A DNA stretch of 41,620 nt from the IMG/VR virus record IMGVR_UViG_3300042349_000573, positions 1 to 41,620 of that record; one strand, given 5' to 3'. This stretch comes from a virus. The position numbers and the translations under genes are program-made. Below the pieces are notes generated by a model that ran no database searches, was not told the DNA's origin, and worked only from the letters and a program-made list of their open reading frames with translations. This document shows positions 40,399 through 41,620 of this stretch, one piece after another; positions within the stretch are counted from its first letter, which is position 1, and each line of letters opens with the position of its first letter.

Positions 40399-40605
40399 AT
40401 GTTGAGTGATTGCTGTGGTGTGATGATCTATCGTGGTGATATTTGCTCGCGTTGCAAGGAACACTGCGAACCGTTTGTGGATAGTGACGATGGGTATGAT
40501 GCTGCTCGTGATGCTTATCTGACTGGTGAGGGTCCGGCGGTTACTCGTAAGCAACGGGAAGAAGTGGAAGCTTGGAATGAAGAGTGCCGCCGTAATGGGT
40601 GGTAG
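40399..40605 (+). CDS. Small zinc-ribbon protein
   Basis: 68 residues. Cysteines in LSDCCGVMIYRGDICSRCKEH form a CC...CxxC zinc ribbon at residues 5-19. The remainder is a charged helix (TRKQREEVEAWNEECRR). This is a common style of small phage protein. It starts a short operon and has an AGAGAGTGAAAG region upstream. Confidence 0.65.
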   Translation: MLSDCCGVMIYRGDICSRCKEHCEPFVDSDDGYDAARDAYLTGEGPAVTRKQREEVEAWNEECRRNGW

Positions 40606-40621
40606 TCTAGTGAGGAATAAA

Positions 40622-40768
40622 ATGAAAACTAAAAACAAAAAGCCCTTGACAGCACACCAGAAAGCTGTTATACTCATGAATCGTGAAGCTAGTCGTGCAG
40701 TGAATCGTGTGAAGATGTTGGAACAGTTGTATCTTGAAACCATGAAAGCAAAGGAACTTGTTAAATGA
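40622..40768 (+). CDS. Small basic hypothetical protein
   Basis: 48 residues from the ATG at 40622 (MKTKNKKPLTAHQKAVILMN), preceded by GAGGAAT. Strongly basic and helical (NRVKMLEQLYLETMKAKEL). It overlaps the next gene by four bases. It contains a promoter-like sequence (40646-40674), so its coding status is somewhat uncertain. Confidence 0.5.
   Translation: MKTKNKKPLTAHQKAVILMNREASRAVNRVKMLEQLYLETMKAKELVK
40646..40674 (+). promoter_or_regulatory. Promoter-like sequence within a gene
   Basis: TTGACA, exactly 17 bases, TATACT, inside the 40622 gene. It would drive the gene at 40765. It lacks the GTCGATA motif of the other early promoters. Confidence 0.4.
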
Positions 40769-40995
40769 AGTGCGTTGTTACCCATACGGATACTTTTGGT
40801 GGTGAAGCTAACTATGGTTGGGTGAATCGTTATGAGTTCATCCCCAAGAAGAATGCTTCTCAGCGTAGTGTTATTCGTAAGGCCAAGGCTCTGGCCGGTA
40901 TGACTGCGGTCAAGGCCGATACTCTTGACTATGGCGATGGCTATACCGTTAAGCCTCGCGGCTATGCTCAAATCATCTTTGTTGATTTTGAGTAA
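40765..40995 (+). CDS. Conserved small phage protein (HTDTFGGEANY family)
   Basis: 76 residues. The segment VTHTDTFGGEANYGWVNRYE is one I recognise from small hypothetical proteins in many phages. The rest has RKAKALAGMTAV and GDGYTVKPRGYAQIIF. It overlaps the 40622 gene by four bases and ends the operon before the seventh 50-bp element. Function unknown. Confidence 0.7.
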   Translation: MKCVVTHTDTFGGEANYGWVNRYEFIPKKNASQRSVIRKAKALAGMTAVKADTLDYGDGYTVKPRGYAQIIFVDFE

Positions 40996-41024
40996 AAAAT
41001 AATCTCTCGTCGTAAACCCTTTGT

Positions 41025-41074
41025 GTTCAAGCACTTAGGGCCGACGCGGGGAGCCGGATTTGACGTAAGTCCTT
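41025..41074 (+). repeat. 50-bp GC-centred inverted-repeat element, copy 7
   Basis: Arms TCAAGCACTTA and TAAGTCCTTAT pair in part. Right half GATTTGACGTAAGTCCTTAT is the best-conserved portion, nearly as in copies 1 and 2. An upstream CGTCG...CGACG stem encloses a CCCTTTGTG/CACTTAGGG hairpin. Centre gacgcggggagccgg. Confidence 0.75.
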
Positions 41075-41119
41075 ATCTTGCATAGGATTGTGACGAAAGA
41101 GAATTTCTTACCGAATCTA

Positions 41120-41147
41120 TTGACAATAGCCGATACTCCTGTAGAAT
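41120..41147 (+). promoter_or_regulatory. Early promoter, copy 10
   Basis: TTGACA, 16 bases, TAGAAT, with CCGATA in the spacer. Drives the nuclease gene at 41172. Confidence 0.65.
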
Positions 41148-41171
41148 GACTCAACCAAAGGAGGACAAGCT

Positions 41172-41620
41172 ATGTTCACGATGAAAGATTTGAGTCGTGT
41201 GCTTCCAGAACTCAAGGGATTGAAGCGGCCTGCTATTTTCTCTCCATCCAAGAGCGAATCAGCATATAAACTCTCTAAGATGGGGTCGCAGTTTCGTGGT
41301 CATGCAATTGAAAAGATGGTTAGGGATGGACTGCTGAAGAAGCACAAGACAAGCTATCATGGTGGATCTCATTCCCACGACATTACCTTGAATAAGGATG
41401 TTAGGATTGAAGTGAAATCAGCTTTAGCTACTCCTCTGGTTAGTAGCAGGACTAAGAAAATTACTAGATATAAATTTTCATTCAAGCATGTGCAATTGTC
41501 TAAGTTTGATATTCTTTTTCTGGTATATGTTACTCCTAATGGGCCTAAAGTCCGATGGATGACCAAAGCGACAGCGAGGGAGTTTGTTGGTAATCATCGT
41601 TCTAAGGCAAGCCAGATCGA
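41172..41620 (+). CDS. PD-(D/E)xK-type nuclease (partial, 3' end outside window)
   Basis: At least 149 residues, open at the window end. After a helical start (MFTMKDLSRVLPELKGLK) come KMGSQFRGHAIEKMVRD, a Glu-bearing helix, then SHSHDITLN (Asp) and VRIEVKSALATPL (Glu-x-Lys): together the core of a PD-(D/E)xK nuclease, as in restriction enzymes. FDILFLVYVTPNGPKVRWMT fits the next strands of the fold. It has a GGAGGAC site and its own early promoter. It may be a phage endonuclease or a restriction-like enzyme; which DNA it cuts cannot be told. Confidence 0.7.
   Translation, partial: MFTMKDLSRVLPELKGLKRPAIFSPSKSESAYKLSKMGSQFRGHAIEKMVRDGLLKKHKTSYHGGSHSHDITLNKDVRIEVKSALATPLVSSRTKKITRYKFSFKHVQLSKFDILFLVYVTPNGPKVRWMTKATAREFVGNHRSKASQI

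Noticed and set aside
40351-41034. Long minus-strand ORF of 227 codons
   Set aside because: It lies antisense to three plus-strand genes with ribosome sites and promoters, and its low-complexity start (repeated SLSLSL) is the mirror of AGAGAG leader sequence.
35667-41074. CRISPR array
   Set aside because: The 50-bp elements are 600-1100 bases apart with genes between them and are not separated by spacers.
1-41620. Integrated prophage in a bacterial chromosome
   Set aside because: No integrase, attachment-site repeats or ordinary host operons are visible; virion, late-regulator and early genes fill the window.
1-41620. tRNA or rRNA genes
   Set aside because: No cloverleaf-like or rRNA-like segment was noticed in the gaps, although no covariance search could be run.

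Overview
The window looks like part of a large, AT-rich, tailed double-stranded DNA phage genome. Its host is probably a planctomycete or a relative. The host guess is an inference: the phage subtilase begins with a LExRxLLS-type N-terminus that is typical of planctomycete exported proteins, and two small secreted Val/Pro/Tyr-rich proteins also look host-like. No integrase, repressor of recognisable type, tRNA, rRNA or CRISPR array was seen.

Layout. (1) 1-25.2 kb, all on the minus strand, is the virion and packaging block. Read in the direction of transcription it runs: a small ORF, a sigma-70-like (late) factor with a Cys-rich insert, a HTH/coiled-coil protein that may be the small terminase, gmd, an HNH nuclease, an ERCC4-type nuclease, large terminase, a GIY-YIG/T5orf172 nuclease, portal, a fused protease-scaffold with a nested in-frame scaffold start, a head decoration protein, the major capsid protein with a strong terminator, a set of adhesin/fibre genes (two with GTAxxW / KIGDG N-termini, one delta-60 repeat protein, one with a rearranged FGE-sulfatase fold plus two FN3 domains), then connector, neck and tail proteins, and a truncated tail-tube-like gene at the left edge. 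(2) 25.2-35.5 kb, plus strand, is an accessory block: an AT-hook DNA-binding protein, secreted small proteins, fcl (GDP-fucose synthase), glmS, a family 2-like glycosyltransferase, a CapK/PaaK-like adenylate-forming enzyme, a sulfotransferase-like protein, three proteins sharing a short N-terminal YSVLTGKP-type segment with unrelated bodies, a DUF1360-like membrane protein and a subtilisin-family protease. (3) 35.6-41.6 kb, plus strand, is a higher-GC early-type region of very small genes in short operons. Most operons start with a sigma-70-like promoter. Seven copies of a 50-bp inverted-repeat element with a GC-rich centre lie in the gaps between operons. The region ends in a truncated PD-(D/E)xK nuclease gene.

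How it fits together. The early units probably fire first from host-type promoters. A phage sigma factor then probably drives the late block; a recurring AGGTGTATTAAA motif about 35-50 bp upstream of several late starts is a candidate late promoter. gmd and fcl together make GDP-L-fucose from GDP-mannose, and glmS makes glucosamine-6-phosphate. With the glycosyltransferase, CapK-like enzyme and sulfotransferase they suggest remodelling of a host surface glycan or glycosylation of the virion. The most unusual signals are the 50-bp element family with its mutually exclusive hairpins, the shared N-terminal tag on variable proteins, the apparently circularly permuted FGE domain, and a pair of almost base-free hyperacidic early proteins.
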